From NCBI GenBank assembly GCA_023151185.1, contig JAKLJL010000006.1:1-64000 (forward strand): a DNA stretch of 64,000 nt. Reading direction: 5' to 3'. Position 1 is the stretch's first letter. Each line of letters begins with the position of its first letter. The notes under the pieces were generated by a model. That model saw only the letters and a program-made list of their open reading frames with translations, did not search any database and was not told the origin of the DNA. Source of the stretch: Bacteroidota bacterium. Its GTDB lineage: Bacteria; Bacteroidota; JABWAT01. Positions 9,250 through 18,535 of the stretch are shown piece after piece. A program made the translations under genes and the position numbers.

Positions 9250-9693
9250 ATGAAATTACATACGCTTAAGTTTGCAGATGGATCCCGTAAAAATCGTAAA
9301 CGCGTTGGCCGCGGACAGGGGTCTGGCCACGGTGAAACTGCATCCAAAGGGGTTAAAGGTGCCAGGTCCAGAAGCGGCGATGTTCAACGCGCCTGGTTTG
9401 AAGGCGGGCAAATGCCAATCCAAAGACGGCTTCCCAAATATGGGTTTAAGAACCGTCACCGGGTTGAATACTTACCGGTTAATATTAGCCGGTTCAATGA
9501 TTTTGTGGCTTCCGGAACTGAATTTACCCCAGATACCATGTATAACCTTGGTATCATTTCCCGGAAAAATGCAGTGATCAAAATTCTTGGTAATGGTGAG
9601 CTAAAGGGAAAAATCACTGTTTCTGCACATGCTTTCAGTGAGACAGCTAAAACCAAAATTGAAGCTGCCGGCGGTAAGGTAAATCAATTATGA
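9250..9693 (+). CDS. rplO: 50S ribosomal protein L15
   Basis: L15 is a late assembly protein with a long glycine-rich N-terminal extension. The 147-residue product has the diagnostic RKRVGRGQGSGHGETASKG and GFEGGQMP-type segment (here WFEGGQMPIQRRLPKYGF). The stop overlaps the secY start (ATGA), suggesting coupled translation. Confidence 0.97.
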   Translation: MKLHTLKFADGSRKNRKRVGRGQGSGHGETASKGVKGARSRSGDVQRAWFEGGQMPIQRRLPKYGFKNRHRVEYLPVNISRFNDFVASGTEFTPDTMYNLGIISRKNAVIKILGNGELKGKITVSAHAFSETAKTKIEAAGGKVNQL

Positions 9694-11018
9694 GCAAGTT
9701 TACCGACGGAATAGTCAATGCATTCAAAATCCAGGAATTACGGGACCGTATCCTTTACACTCTGGGAATGGTTGTTGTATTCCGGATTGGTTCCCATATT
9801 ACCCTGCCTGGGATTGATGGGTCTCTAATTGCACACCAAAACAATGGTGCCGCAAACGATCTTTTCGGTTTGTTTGATATGTTTGTTGGCGGAGCTTTTT
9901 CACGGGCTTCAATTCTCGCATTGGGTATTATGCCCTACATCTCAGCATCAATTATTATTCAATTGATGGGTGCTGTTGTTCCTACTATTCAGAAAATGCA
10001 GAAGGAAGGCGAAGAGGGCCGAAAAAAGATTACTCAATGGACCCGGTACGGAACTGTAATTATTGCTGCTCTGCAGGCCTGGGGTATGAGTGTTCAGCTG
10101 ACATCCAGAACCGGTATCGGCGGGTCCTCTATTGTTGTTGATCCGGGTGTTTTGTTCACTGTATCAACCGTTGTCCTCCTGACTGCAGGTACTGTATTTG
10201 CCATGTGGATTGGTGAAAGAATCACTGACCGCGGAATTGGAAACGGAATATCCCTTCTGATTTTCGTTGGTATCGTGGCTCGGATGCCGGTCAATATTTA
10301 CAATGAATTTCAGATTATTGGATCTGGCGGACAAAACCTTCTTATCGAAATTATCATGGTTGTTTTGCTGGTGTTTATCACTGCTGGTGTCATCGCAATG
10401 ACTCAGGGTACAAGGAAAATACCGGTTCAATATGCCAAAAGGGTTGTGGGCAAACGAACCTATGGCGGTGTAACACAGTTCATTCCGCTGAAAATCAATA
10501 CTGCCGGGGTAATGCCAATTATCTTTGCTCAATCCATCATGTTTATTCCCAGTACGATTATTTCGTTTTTTCCTGAAAATGAAGCCTTTCAAACTATGGC
10601 AGTTTATTTTCAGCATGATGGTCTTGTATATAATGCTGCTTTCGCCCTCATGATTATCTTCTTTACATATTTCTATACCGCAATCGCTTTCAATCCAACT
10701 GATGTTGCTGAAAATATGAAGAAGCAAGGTGGTTTTATTCCGGGGATTCGTCCGGGTACTCATACAAGTGAATTTATTGACGGTATTTTATCAAGAATTA
10801 CCTTACCGGGATCTATTATTCTTGCTCTGATTGCCATTCTTCCGGCAATTGTCATTCAATTCAATGTAACACCTGGGTTTGCTCAGTTTTTTGGCGGAAC
10901 CAGTTTGCTGATCATGGTTGGTGTTGCATTAGATACCCTCAAACAAATTGAAAGCCATCTTTTAATGCGCCATTACGACGGACTGATGAAGTCCGGACGG
11001 ATGAGGGGCCGTAAATAA
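9690..11018 (+). CDS. secY: Protein translocase subunit SecY
   Basis: SecY forms the protein-conducting channel of the inner membrane with SecE and SecG. The 442-residue protein has the expected ten hydrophobic segments, the plug/TM2 region FVGGAFSRASILALGIMPYI, and the conserved cytoplasmic loops GERITDRGIGNGISLLIF and NPTDVAENMKKQGGFIPGIRPG. It is the last gene of the spc block, overlaps rplO by four bases, and map follows at once without adk between them. Confidence 0.98.
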   Translation: MSKFTDGIVNAFKIQELRDRILYTLGMVVVFRIGSHITLPGIDGSLIAHQNNGAANDLFGLFDMFVGGAFSRASILALGIMPYISASIIIQLMGAVVPTIQKMQKEGEEGRKKITQWTRYGTVIIAALQAWGMSVQLTSRTGIGGSSIVVDPGVLFTVSTVVLLTAGTVFAMWIGERITDRGIGNGISLLIFVGIVARMPVNIYNEFQIIGSGGQNLLIEIIMVVLLVFITAGVIAMTQGTRKIPVQYAKRVVGKRTYGGVTQFIPLKINTAGVMPIIFAQSIMFIPSTIISFFPENEAFQTMAVYFQHDGLVYNAAFALMIIFFTYFYTAIAFNPTDVAENMKKQGGFIPGIRPGTHTSEFIDGILSRITLPGSIILALIAILPAIVIQFNVTPGFAQFFGGTSLLIMVGVALDTLKQIESHLLMRHYDGLMKSGRMRGRK

Positions 11019-11022
11019 ATAA

Positions 11023-11781
11023 ATGATTGCCATATATACGGATGAGGAAGTTTCCCTTATCCGTGCTTCTGCAAGGTTGGTGGCAAAGACCTTAGATTTT
11101 CTGGAACCTCATATTTTACCTGGGGTTTCAACCTTGTTCCTTGACAAATTGGCTGAAGAGTTTATCAGGTCCAATCAGGCCATCCCTGCATTTTTGGGAT
11201 ACGGTGGACCAAGAAATCCTTATCCGGCAACCTTATGTGTTTCTGTAAATGATGAGGTTGTTCATGGTATTCCCGGGGGACGGTACTTGCGGGATGGAGA
11301 TATTGTTGGGATTGATTGCGGCACGATACTGGATGGTTTCTATGGAGATCATGCGAAGACTTATCTGGTTGGTCATTGCGATGATAAGGCAAAAAAACTT
11401 GTTGAGGTTACTCAAAAATCGCTAGAAATTGGAATTTCAAAGGCGATTGAAGGAAACAGAGTAAATGATATCGGATCCTCTGTTCAAAGTTATATTGAAT
11501 CGTTTGGGTACTCTGTTGTAAGGGATTTGGTCGGACATGGAGTAGGCAAAAAACTTCATGAGGATCCGCCGGTTCCAAATTATGGTAAAGCAGGAACCGG
11601 AGCTGTTTTAAAAGCTGGGATGGTTCTTGCAATAGAGCCGATGATCAATGAGGGAACCTGGCGTGTAAAAGTTCAGCGGGATGGCTGGACAATTGTGACA
11701 GCAGACAAAAAGCTTTCAGCCCATTTTGAGCACACTGTTTTAGTGGGCAAGGAAAAACCAGAAATATTATCACAAACATAA
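11023..11781 (+). CDS. map: Methionine aminopeptidase, type I
   Basis: Removes the initiator methionine from nascent proteins. The 252-residue product has the pita-bread fold signatures: metal ligands in [19 protein letters not shown] (two Asp), the His of [12 protein letters not shown], the Glu of AIEPM and the Glu of HFEHTVLV. No N-terminal zinc-finger extension is present, as in short type Ia enzymes. secY-map-infA order is common in bacteria. Confidence 0.97.
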   Translation: MIAIYTDEEVSLIRASARLVAKTLDFLEPHILPGVSTLFLDKLAEEFIRSNQAIPAFLGYGGPRNPYPATLCVSVNDEVVHGIPGGRYLRDGDIVGIDCGTILDGFYGDHAKTYLVGHCDDKAKKLVEVTQKSLEIGISKAIEGNRVNDIGSSVQSYIESFGYSVVRDLVGHGVGKKLHEDPPVPNYGKAGTGAVLKAGMVLAIEPMINEGTWRVKVQRDGWTIVTADKKLSAHFEHTVLVGKEKPEILSQT

Positions 11782-11786
11782 GTAAT

Positions 11787-12005
11787 ATGGCAAAAGAAGG
11801 TCACATAAAGGTAGATGGAGTAATTGAAGAAGCACTCCCAAATGCCAATTTCAAAGTAAAACTTGAAAATGGACATGAAATTCTTGCACACGTATCCGGC
11901 AAGATGAGAATGCACTTCATTAAGATTCTTCCCGGAGATAAAGTCTCAGTTGAATTGTCTCCCTATGATTTAACTAAAGGCCGTATTGTTTATCGTTATA
12001 AATAA
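11787..12005 (+). CDS. infA: Translation initiation factor IF-1
   Basis: IF-1 occupies the A site during initiation. The 72-residue OB-fold protein has the signature [26 protein letters not shown] and ends [23 protein letters not shown], normal in length and order for the family. It begins 5 bases after map. Confidence 0.98.
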   Translation: MAKEGHIKVDGVIEEALPNANFKVKLENGHEILAHVSGKMRMHFIKILPGDKVSVELSPYDLTKGRIVYRYK

Positions 12006-12016
12006 CAGGATGAACC

Positions 12017-12130
12017 ATGAAAGTCAGAGCTTCTGTAAAGAAAAGATGTGATAAATGTAAGGTTATTCGCCGGAACGGGGTAATTCTTGTTATCTGCGAA
12101 AACCCAAAACACAAACAACGTCAGGGATAA
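12017..12130 (+). CDS. rpmJ: 50S ribosomal protein L36, zinc-binding type
   Basis: This 37-codon gene encodes [19 protein letters not shown] and continues to NPKHKQRQG. Cys11, Cys14, Cys27 and His32 are the CCCH zinc site of the C+ form of L36, a protein of the large-subunit 23S rRNA core. It sits between infA and rpsM, where rpmJ is almost always found. Confidence 0.97.
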   Translation: MKVRASVKKRCDKCKVIRRNGVILVICENPKHKQRQG

Positions 12131-12153
12131 AATAAAGAGAGAGGAGAATAACT

Positions 12154-12531
12154 TTGGCTCGTATAGCTGGGGTTGATTTACCTAAAAACAAAAGAGTTCT
12201 CATCGGTTTGACGTATATCTTTGGTATCGGCAAAACCCGTTCTGAGCAAATTCTTGCCAAGGCAGGGGTAAATGAAAGTAAACGGGTTCACGAACTCACC
12301 GACGATGATGTCAACAAGATAAAAGAGATCATCAACAATGAATACAAGGTTGAAGGACCCCTCAGAAGTGAGGTTCAGCTAAGTATCAAACGGTTGATGG
12401 ATATCGGTTGCTATCGTGGTATCCGGCACCGGAGAAGTCTGCCTGTCCGTGGTCAACGGACAAGAACCAATTCCCGTACCAGAAAAGGTAAGCGGAAGAC
12501 GGTTGCCAATAAGAAGAAAGCTACCAAGTAA
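12154..12531 (+). CDS. rpsM: 30S ribosomal protein S13 (TTG start)
   Basis: S13 is at the top of the small-subunit head and contacts the P-site tRNA. The 125-residue product begins (M)[14 protein letters not shown], fixing the TTG start behind the strong ribosome site [30 protein letters not shown] is the invariant C-terminal block. It opens the alpha-operon block. Confidence 0.98.
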   Translation: MARIAGVDLPKNKRVLIGLTYIFGIGKTRSEQILAKAGVNESKRVHELTDDDVNKIKEIINNEYKVEGPLRSEVQLSIKRLMDIGCYRGIRHRRSLPVRGQRTRTNSRTRKGKRKTVANKKKATK

Positions 12532-12552
12532 TCGTTAATCGGGAGAAACATT

Positions 12553-12939
12553 TTGGCTAAGCAAACCAAAAAAGTTAAGAAAAAAGCTTCCGTCGAAGCT
12601 AATGGGCAGGCTCATATTCAGGCTACCTTTAATAATGTGATTGTTACTCTGACCGACAGCTATGGGAATACAATTTCCTGGTCCAGTGCAGGTAAAAACG
12701 GATTCAAGGGTTCTAGAAAGAACACACCCCACGCTGCACAGGTGACTGCAGAAGCTGCTGCCAAAGAAGCTTATGCACTTGGGCTTCGCAAGGTTGAGGT
12801 TCTGATCAAAGGTCCTGGTTCAGGACGTGAAGCGGCTGTTAGAAGTCTCCAGACTTCTGGCCTTGAGATTCAGGTGATCAAGGATATCACTCCGATTCCT
12901 CATAACGGCTGCCGCCCTCCCAAAAAGAGAAGAGTCTAA
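12553..12939 (+). CDS. rpsK: 30S ribosomal protein S11 (TTG start)
   Basis: S11 forms part of the platform at the E site. The 128-residue product has [34 protein letters not shown] and the conserved end [19 protein letters not shown]. The start is TTG behind a GGGAGA site; no better ATG is present. Confidence 0.98.
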   Translation: MAKQTKKVKKKASVEANGQAHIQATFNNVIVTLTDSYGNTISWSSAGKNGFKGSRKNTPHAAQVTAEAAAKEAYALGLRKVEVLIKGPGSGREAAVRSLQTSGLEIQVIKDITPIPHNGCRPPKKRRV

Positions 12940-12954
12940 ACAAATATCTGTAAA

Positions 12955-12972
12955 CCTTTCAGCCATGAAAGG
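12955..12972 (+). promoter_or_regulatory. Hairpin just upstream of rpsD
   Basis: CCTTTCA and TGAAAGG form a perfect 7-bp stem with a GCCA tetraloop in the 61-base gap before rpsD, with no T-run directly after it. S4 is a known autoregulator in other bacteria, so a leader-binding role is possible but untested. Confidence 0.35.
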
Positions 12973-13000
12973 GAAGAAGGATTTTTAATTCGGAGAAAAA

Positions 13001-13630
13001 ATGGCAAGATATACTGATGCAGTATGTAAGTTGTGCCGTAGAGAAAAACAGAAACTGTTTTTAAAAGGCGCAAGATGTTTTACTGCCAAATGTGCAATTG
13101 AGAAAAGAAATTATGCACCTGGCCAGCATGGTCAGTCCCGCAGATCTAAATTTTCTGAGTACGCACGTCAGCTTCGGGAAAAGCAAAAGCTTAAAAGGAT
13201 TTACGGTCTTTTAGAGCAGCCTTTCAGATTGATTTATGAAAAATCAAACCGTCAGAAAGGTATTACCGGAGAAAACCTGATTGTAAACCTTGAAAGAAGG
13301 TTAGACAATGTTGTTTATCGTCTCGGGCTGGCTCCATCCAGAAATGCTGCCCGGCAATTGGTTCGTCACCGTCATTTACTTGTGAATGACCAGCTTGTCG
13401 ACATCCCGGCATTTTCAGTTAAACCAGGGGATGTAGTAAAGGTGAAGGAACAGTCAAAAAAGATGGCTTCCATCCATGATTCTGTTTCCAAGATTAAAGA
13501 TTCTCAGCTGCCTGCCTGGCTAGAAATTGACAAAGCCAATCTGACAGGAAAATTCCTTTCTCTGCCCACCCGCGCAGAAGTTCAGATTGAGGTTAATGAG
13601 CAGCTGATCGTTGAATTGTACTCCAAATAA
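13001..13630 (+). CDS. rpsD: 30S ribosomal protein S4
   Basis: S4 nucleates 16S rRNA folding. The 209-residue product has the N-terminal [15 protein letters not shown] and [11 protein letters not shown] cysteine region, capable of zinc binding, then [16 protein letters not shown], and the S4 RNA-binding domain [20 protein letters not shown] with [16 protein letters not shown]. Start at ATG behind CGGAG. It sits in its usual place before rpoA. Confidence 0.98.
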   Translation: MARYTDAVCKLCRREKQKLFLKGARCFTAKCAIEKRNYAPGQHGQSRRSKFSEYARQLREKQKLKRIYGLLEQPFRLIYEKSNRQKGITGENLIVNLERRLDNVVYRLGLAPSRNAARQLVRHRHLLVNDQLVDIPAFSVKPGDVVKVKEQSKKMASIHDSVSKIKDSQLPAWLEIDKANLTGKFLSLPTRAEVQIEVNEQLIVELYSK

Positions 13631-13668
13631 GACCTGACCCGGTCAAGAGCCAGAAAGGACATGGTTTT

Positions 13669-14679
13669 ATGAGTCAAAATTATTTGCAAATGCCGGATGG
13701 GATTCAAATTGATGATTCCAGCCGTACTGCGACTTATGCCCGGTTTGTAGTCCAGCCTTTGGAAAGAGGTTTTGGAGTTACGATTGGGAACAGCCTTCGC
13801 AGAGTGATGATATCCTCCCTGCAGGGTATTGCTATCTCGAGTGTAAAATTTGAGGGAGTTTCCCACGAATTTTCTACAATTCCGGGTGTAGTTGAGGATG
13901 TTACGGATATTGTTCTTAATCTTAAGCAGGTCAGATTCAAATCCGAACTGCAAAAATTCAACAAGATTTTTATCAAGGTTAAGGGTCCCTGCACTGTTAC
14001 AGCGGCTGATATTCAGAAAGTAACAGATGAGGTTGAAGTATTGAATCCGGGACAGGAAATTCTTACTCTTAATACTGAAAAGGCCATTGAATTCGAAATC
14101 AGGCTTTCCAAGGGAAAAGGATACGTATCAGCTGAAGAGAATAAAACTCCCGATCAGTCAATCGGAGTTATTGCAGTTGACTCTCTTTTCTCACCGGTAA
14201 AAACAGTTACTTACTCGATTGAAAATACCCGTGTCGGACAAAGAACGGATTATGAAAAACTGGTCCTCGATGTTCATACGGACGGAAGTGTAAGTCCTGA
14301 AGATGCCTTAGCACAGGCTGCAAAGATCATTAAGGACCATCTTGCCTTTTTCCATGGGTTTGACAAGGGTTCTGATGAGAACGTTAAGAAAGAAAAAGTC
14401 TATGACGAGGAATTTCTTAATATCAGAAGAATCCTTAAAACGCCCGTCGATGATCTGGAATTATCAGTCCGCTCCCATAACTGCCTGAAAGCTGCAAATG
14501 TTAAAATCCTTGCAGACCTTGTCAGGAAGGATGAAAGCGAAATGCTTAAGTTCCGGAATTTCGGAAGGAAATCTTTAGCTGAACTGACAGAACTGGTTCA
14601 TGTTAAAGGCTTGTCTTTTGGGATGGATGTTGACAAGTACCTTGAAGATGACGAAGATTATAAAGCAGGAATTAAATAA
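13669..14679 (+). CDS. rpoA: RNA polymerase alpha subunit
   Basis: Alpha dimerises to start polymerase assembly, and its C-terminal domain contacts upstream promoter DNA and activators. The 336-residue product has both domains: the N-terminal part with FVVQPLERGFGVTIGNSLRR and the C-terminal domain with VDDLELSVRSHNCLKAANV and FRNFGRKSLAEL. Length is normal. rplQ starts at the base after its stop. Confidence 0.98.
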   Translation: MSQNYLQMPDGIQIDDSSRTATYARFVVQPLERGFGVTIGNSLRRVMISSLQGIAISSVKFEGVSHEFSTIPGVVEDVTDIVLNLKQVRFKSELQKFNKIFIKVKGPCTVTAADIQKVTDEVEVLNPGQEILTLNTEKAIEFEIRLSKGKGYVSAEENKTPDQSIGVIAVDSLFSPVKTVTYSIENTRVGQRTDYEKLVLDVHTDGSVSPEDALAQAAKIIKDHLAFFHGFDKGSDENVKKEKVYDEEFLNIRRILKTPVDDLELSVRSHNCLKAANVKILADLVRKDESEMLKFRNFGRKSLAELTELVHVKGLSFGMDVDKYLEDDEDYKAGIK

Positions 14680-15057
14680 ATGAGACACAGAGTTTCTGGA
14701 AAAAACCTTGGTCGTAAAGCCAGTCACCGCAAGGCAACTTTAAATGCTTTATGTACTTCATTGTTTTTGCATAAAAGAATTACCACTACCGTAACCAAGG
14801 CAAAGGAAGCCCGCAGGTTTGCTGAGAAGTTGATAACAACTGCAAAAGCTAATGACCACAATGCTTACCGCGAAGTCTTTAAATCAATTAGAAACAAAGA
14901 GGCTATCAAGCAATTGTTCTCTGAAATCGTGCCGAAAGTTGGCAGCAGACCAGGTGGATACACCCGGGTTGTCAAGCTGGGGCAACGGTTGGGAGACAGC
15001 GCCGAAGTTGCTGTTCTGGAACTGGTCGATTTTAATCAGACCGAAACAAAAGCCTGA
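14680..15057 (+). CDS. rplQ: 50S ribosomal protein L17
   Basis: L17 is at the tunnel exit region. The 125-residue product has MRHRVSGKNLGRKASHRKA and FLHKRITTTVTKAKEARRFAE, diagnostic of the family, and the end VAVLELVDFNQTE. It closes the ribosomal array and is followed at once by a strong terminator. Confidence 0.97.
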   Translation: MRHRVSGKNLGRKASHRKATLNALCTSLFLHKRITTTVTKAKEARRFAEKLITTAKANDHNAYREVFKSIRNKEAIKQLFSEIVPKVGSRPGGYTRVVKLGQRLGDSAEVAVLELVDFNQTETKA

Positions 15058-15062
15058 TTTTT

Positions 15063-15090
15063 AAACCCGTCTTCTGACGGGTTTTTTTTT
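15063..15090 (+). terminator. Terminator of ribosomal array
   Basis: AAACCCGTC and GACGGGTTT pair as a 9-bp stem with a TTCT loop, followed by a T-tract to 15090. This is a strong rho-independent terminator ending the transcript that covers rpsM-rplQ or more. A weaker 5-bp repeat (TCGGG/CCCGA, 15094-15109) follows in the short gap to the next gene. Confidence 0.92.
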
Positions 15091-15154
15091 GTTTCGGGGA
15101 ATATCCCGACGTCTCACTCCTTTTTTCTTATTATGAGAATCCGTATTTTACGCA

Positions 15155-15754
15155 ATGGATTCTTTAAACCTGCAACTGGAATTATTAACTGCAACACCCC
15201 GCACAGTAAAACTTGAGCCGTTTTGTCAAATTGGATTTATCGGAAGATCCAATGTTGGAAAATCTTCCCTGATCAATCTTCTTACAAAAAAACAACAGGT
15301 CGCTCATACCTCCTCCAATCCGGGAAAAACCAGGACCCTGAATTTCTACAGAACACAGTATCCCCTATACCTGGTTGATATGCCTGGATATGGCTACGCC
15401 AAGGTTTCCAAAACCGAACGGGAAAAATGGGGAAGAATGCTTGATGAGTACTTTAGTTTGTATCAGGAAAGACTCCTTCTTTTTATTTTACTTGATTCCA
15501 GGCACCCACTTCAGCCAGCTGACAGAGAATTTCTGCTTTACATCCGGTCCTTTTCAATGTCTAAAGTTATTTGTTTTACCAAGATTGATCAGTCCGGACA
15601 AAAGGACCTGGCTGTAAGCAGGAAAAGTCTTGCCCAGTTTTTTGCCACAACAGGGACTGAGTATCAGGTACTTGAATCCTCATCAAAAACTTCAAAAGGT
15701 AAAAAAGAACTGTTAAGTATTATTTCTGATTTTCAGACTAATTATAAAGGATAG
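15155..15754 (+). CDS. engB: Ribosome biogenesis GTPase EngB (YihA/YsxC)
   Basis: An essential GTPase for 50S assembly in many bacteria. The 199-residue protein shows G1 GRSNVGKSS (about residues 30-38), the switch/G2 region PGKTRTLNFY, G3 DMPGYGYAKV and G4 TKID. Length is typical. It follows the ribosomal array but is separated from it by a terminator, so it must have its own promoter; no clear consensus is seen in the 64-base gap. Confidence 0.95.
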   Translation: MDSLNLQLELLTATPRTVKLEPFCQIGFIGRSNVGKSSLINLLTKKQQVAHTSSNPGKTRTLNFYRTQYPLYLVDMPGYGYAKVSKTEREKWGRMLDEYFSLYQERLLLFILLDSRHPLQPADREFLLYIRSFSMSKVICFTKIDQSGQKDLAVSRKSLAQFFATTGTEYQVLESSSKTSKGKKELLSIISDFQTNYKG

Positions 15755-15758
15755 AGAA

Positions 15759-16907
15759 ATGAAACCAAGATTATTTACTCCTGGGCCAACACCTGTTCCT
15801 GAGAACATTCAACTGCTTATGGCCCGTCCGATGATTCACCACCGGAATGAAGATTTTCAGGAATTTCTTTCTGCCTGCCACACCAAGCTGCAATATTTGT
15901 TTCAAACAACCTCTCCGGTTGTTATTCTTTCCGGTAGTGGTACATCCGGGATGGAGTCCCTGGTAAGCTCAGTTTTTGGTCCGGGTGAAGAAGCCGTCTT
16001 TGTTAACGGGGGAAAGTTTGGCGAAAGGTGGGGTGAGCTTCTAGTTCATTACCAGATTCCAACCTATGAAATAACCAAAAACTGGGGAACGCCCGTTACT
16101 TCTTCTGAAATTATATCAGTTCTAGAGGCCCATCCGAAGGTATCAACGGTTTTTCTGACCCATTCTGAGACATCTACCGGAACCTTTACTGATATTAAAA
16201 CAATTACCCTTGAGGTAAAGCAAAAATTTCCAGAGGTAAAAGTAATCGTGGATGGCATTACTTCAGTTGGATCTCACGAGTTAAAAATGGATGAGTGGCA
16301 ACTGGATGCGGTTGTTACCGGATCGCAAAAAGGTCTTATGATTCCTCCGGGATTGGCATTGGTTGCAGTCAGAACTTCTCTGGTTGAAAAAATCAGCACG
16401 TTCAAATCAAAGTCCTTTTATTTGAGTTTACAGGATGCACTTAAGGCTCATTCTGCAAATGATACTCCCTGGACACCTGCTGTTTCTCTGATCATCGGAT
16501 TAAAATATGCACTTGAGATGATTGAGGAAGAGGGTATCGAAAAGGTTTGGGTCCGGCATCAGATTCTTGGGGAAAGCGTGAGAAGGGGGGTAACAGCGCT
16601 TGGTTTGAAATTATTCTCTGAATCCCCTTCAAATGCTGTGACTCCTGTTTTTCTTCCGGAAGGAATTGAGTGGAAAAAATTCAATTCACATCTGAAAAAG
16701 AAAGATGGAATTACAATTGCCGGGGGGCAAGGGCCATATACCGGTAAAATTTTCCGCCTGAGTCATCTGGGTTATTATGATGCGTTTGATATGATAACCA
16801 TCATGGCAGCCATTGAAAGAGCTTTATCTGCATCGGGGTACAAATTTACAATCGGGGCCGGAGTTGCAGCAACCCACCACTTTTTATTGGAAAATCTGGA
16901 GAAATAA
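15759..16907 (+). CDS. Class V PLP aminotransferase, probable serine-pathway enzyme
   Basis: A 382-residue fold-type I PLP enzyme of the alanine-glyoxylate / serine-pyruvate transaminase group: TPGPTPVPENI at the N-terminus, SGSGTSGMES phosphate-binding loop, DGITSVG with the ring-contacting Asp, and the PLP lysine in TGSQKGLM (Lys191). Its TAA overlaps the ATG of serA by one base, so the pair is translationally coupled. The context suggests it makes phosphoserine from the SerA product in place of a standard SerC; sequence alone does not exclude serine-glyoxylate or alanine-glyoxylate activity. Confidence 0.82.
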   Translation: MKPRLFTPGPTPVPENIQLLMARPMIHHRNEDFQEFLSACHTKLQYLFQTTSPVVILSGSGTSGMESLVSSVFGPGEEAVFVNGGKFGERWGELLVHYQIPTYEITKNWGTPVTSSEIISVLEAHPKVSTVFLTHSETSTGTFTDIKTITLEVKQKFPEVKVIVDGITSVGSHELKMDEWQLDAVVTGSQKGLMIPPGLALVAVRTSLVEKISTFKSKSFYLSLQDALKAHSANDTPWTPAVSLIIGLKYALEMIEEEGIEKVWVRHQILGESVRRGVTALGLKLFSESPSNAVTPVFLPEGIEWKKFNSHLKKKDGITIAGGQGPYTGKIFRLSHLGYYDAFDMITIMAAIERALSASGYKFTIGAGVAATHHFLLENLEK

Positions 16908-18496
16908 TGAAAGTACTAATTGCGGATGCGGTTGATCAGCGGGTAGAAGGCCTCTTCAAGTCTGCCGGAATTGACTGTGACTATAAGGCCGGAATAAAAA
17001 AGGAACAACTCTTAGACATTATCGGTAACTACGATGGCCTTGTGGTCAGGAGTTCAACGCAGGTTACACCTGATGTAATTGACCGTGCTGGTAACTTAAA
17101 GATCGTTGGCAGGGCAGGGGCAGGTGTAGATAATATTGATGTCAAGGCCTGTTCGAAAAAGGGGATTCTTGTTATGAATACCCCGGGCGGGAACACCATT
17201 TCAACGGCTGAACATACCTGTGCACTGATTTTAAGTGTAGCAAGATGGACCCCTACCGCATTTCACGATATCCGGTTGGGAAAATGGGAGCGCAAAAAAT
17301 GGACCGGAACGGAGCTTGATGGGAAAACCCTTGGGATCATCGGGTTGGGTAAAATCGGTAAGGAAGTCGCCTCAAGAATGCAGGCATTTGGAATGAAAAC
17401 CATTGGCTATGATCCGTTTATGAGCAAGGAGTCTGCCACGGGAATTGGTATTGAATTGTTTACTGTAGACGAAATATATTCAAAGGCCGATTTTATCACT
17501 TTCCATACCCCTTTAAATGCAGAAACAAAATATCTGTTTAATGAGAAATCGCTGCAGTTGGTAAAAAAGGGTGTAAAAATTGTGAATTGTGCCCGTGGGG
17601 GAATTGTTCAGGAACAGGCAATTGTATCCGGACTGAAATCTGGACTACTGGGCGGGTATGCTGCAGACGTGACCGAGACGGAGCCGCCAACCTTTCAGGA
17701 ACCGCTTTTTTCAGAAGAACGGGCTATTGTAACTCCGCATCTTGGGGCATCAACTGAGGAGGCCCAGGAAAAAGTTGCCATTCAAATTGCAGAGCAAATG
17801 ATTGACGCCTTTGCCCAAAAGGATATAAAGGGGGCCGTCAATGGTCTTGCTCTTCAATTTGCCTTTGATCCGGATTCCAAACCCTATGTTGAACTTGCCG
17901 AAAATATCGGTCAGATTCTGGGTCAGATTGAAAACAGTTCTTTCCGGAAAATTGAGTTTATTTATGGCGGAAAGTTGCCCTCCAAATTTTCTGAAATTCT
18001 GCTGAATGCAGCATTGAAAGGAATTTTTTCCAACAAAACAACTGAACCTGTTAATTATATCAATGCCCGGCTTTTTGCTGAGGAAATGGGGATCCGCTTT
18101 TCTGAATCACGCCAGACATTGGGAGTGAAGGATTACACAAATAGTCTGCAGGTATCCGTGGAGTATGGAAATGGCAAGACCAGGTCTGTTGTTGGCTCTG
18201 TGTTTAATGATACAGAAGGCCGACTGGTTCGGATCGATGATTACGATATGGAAATCAAGTTTGAAGGCGATTTTCTTTTTTATGAAAATGAAGACCGCCC
18301 GGGAATGCTGGCTCAGGTTGGAGCAATATTAGCCGAAAGTCAGGTCAATATTGGGTCCCTGGTCCTTGGACGGAAAAAAGAAAATAAAAAGGCTCTCACT
18401 GTTTTAACGGTTGATTCAGGACTTGATGAAACAATTCTCAAACGAATTAATCAGGTACAGGGCGTTATTTCTTCAGTTTACGTCCGCCTGAACTGA
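16907..18496 (+). CDS. serA: D-3-phosphoglycerate dehydrogenase (long, ACT-containing)
   Basis: Oxidises 3-phosphoglycerate, the first step of serine synthesis. The 529-residue form has the catalytic and NAD-binding parts (GRAGAGVDNIDV, GIIGLGKIGKEVASRM, CARGGIV, TETEPP, TPHLGAST), then the intervening ASB domain (about 315-450) and a C-terminal ACT domain (FYENEDRPGMLAQVGAILAE) usually used for serine feedback. One-base overlap with the preceding aminotransferase ties both to the same pathway. Confidence 0.94.
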   Translation: MKVLIADAVDQRVEGLFKSAGIDCDYKAGIKKEQLLDIIGNYDGLVVRSSTQVTPDVIDRAGNLKIVGRAGAGVDNIDVKACSKKGILVMNTPGGNTISTAEHTCALILSVARWTPTAFHDIRLGKWERKKWTGTELDGKTLGIIGLGKIGKEVASRMQAFGMKTIGYDPFMSKESATGIGIELFTVDEIYSKADFITFHTPLNAETKYLFNEKSLQLVKKGVKIVNCARGGIVQEQAIVSGLKSGLLGGYAADVTETEPPTFQEPLFSEERAIVTPHLGASTEEAQEKVAIQIAEQMIDAFAQKDIKGAVNGLALQFAFDPDSKPYVELAENIGQILGQIENSSFRKIEFIYGGKLPSKFSEILLNAALKGIFSNKTTEPVNYINARLFAEEMGIRFSESRQTLGVKDYTNSLQVSVEYGNGKTRSVVGSVFNDTEGRLVRIDDYDMEIKFEGDFLFYENEDRPGMLAQVGAILAESQVNIGSLVLGRKKENKKALTVLTVDSGLDETILKRINQVQGVISSVYVRLN

Positions 18497-18505
18497 ATTT
18501 GTATA

Positions 18506-18535
18506 ACCCCAGGGGGTTACACAGCTCCCTGGGGT
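18506..18535 (+). terminator. Hairpin after serA, without a T-tract
   Basis: ACCCCAGGG (18506-18514) and CCCTGGGGT (18527-18535) pair over 9 bp around a 12-base loop. No T-run follows, so termination would be weak or need help. The left arm can also fold on itself with 18514-18519 (TAACCC/GGGTTA), giving two mutually exclusive hairpins. Confidence 0.45.

Noticed and set aside
10164-10763. 199-codon minus-strand frame inside secY
   Set aside because: Antisense to a highly conserved gene, with no start context and a composition like a shadow of a membrane protein.
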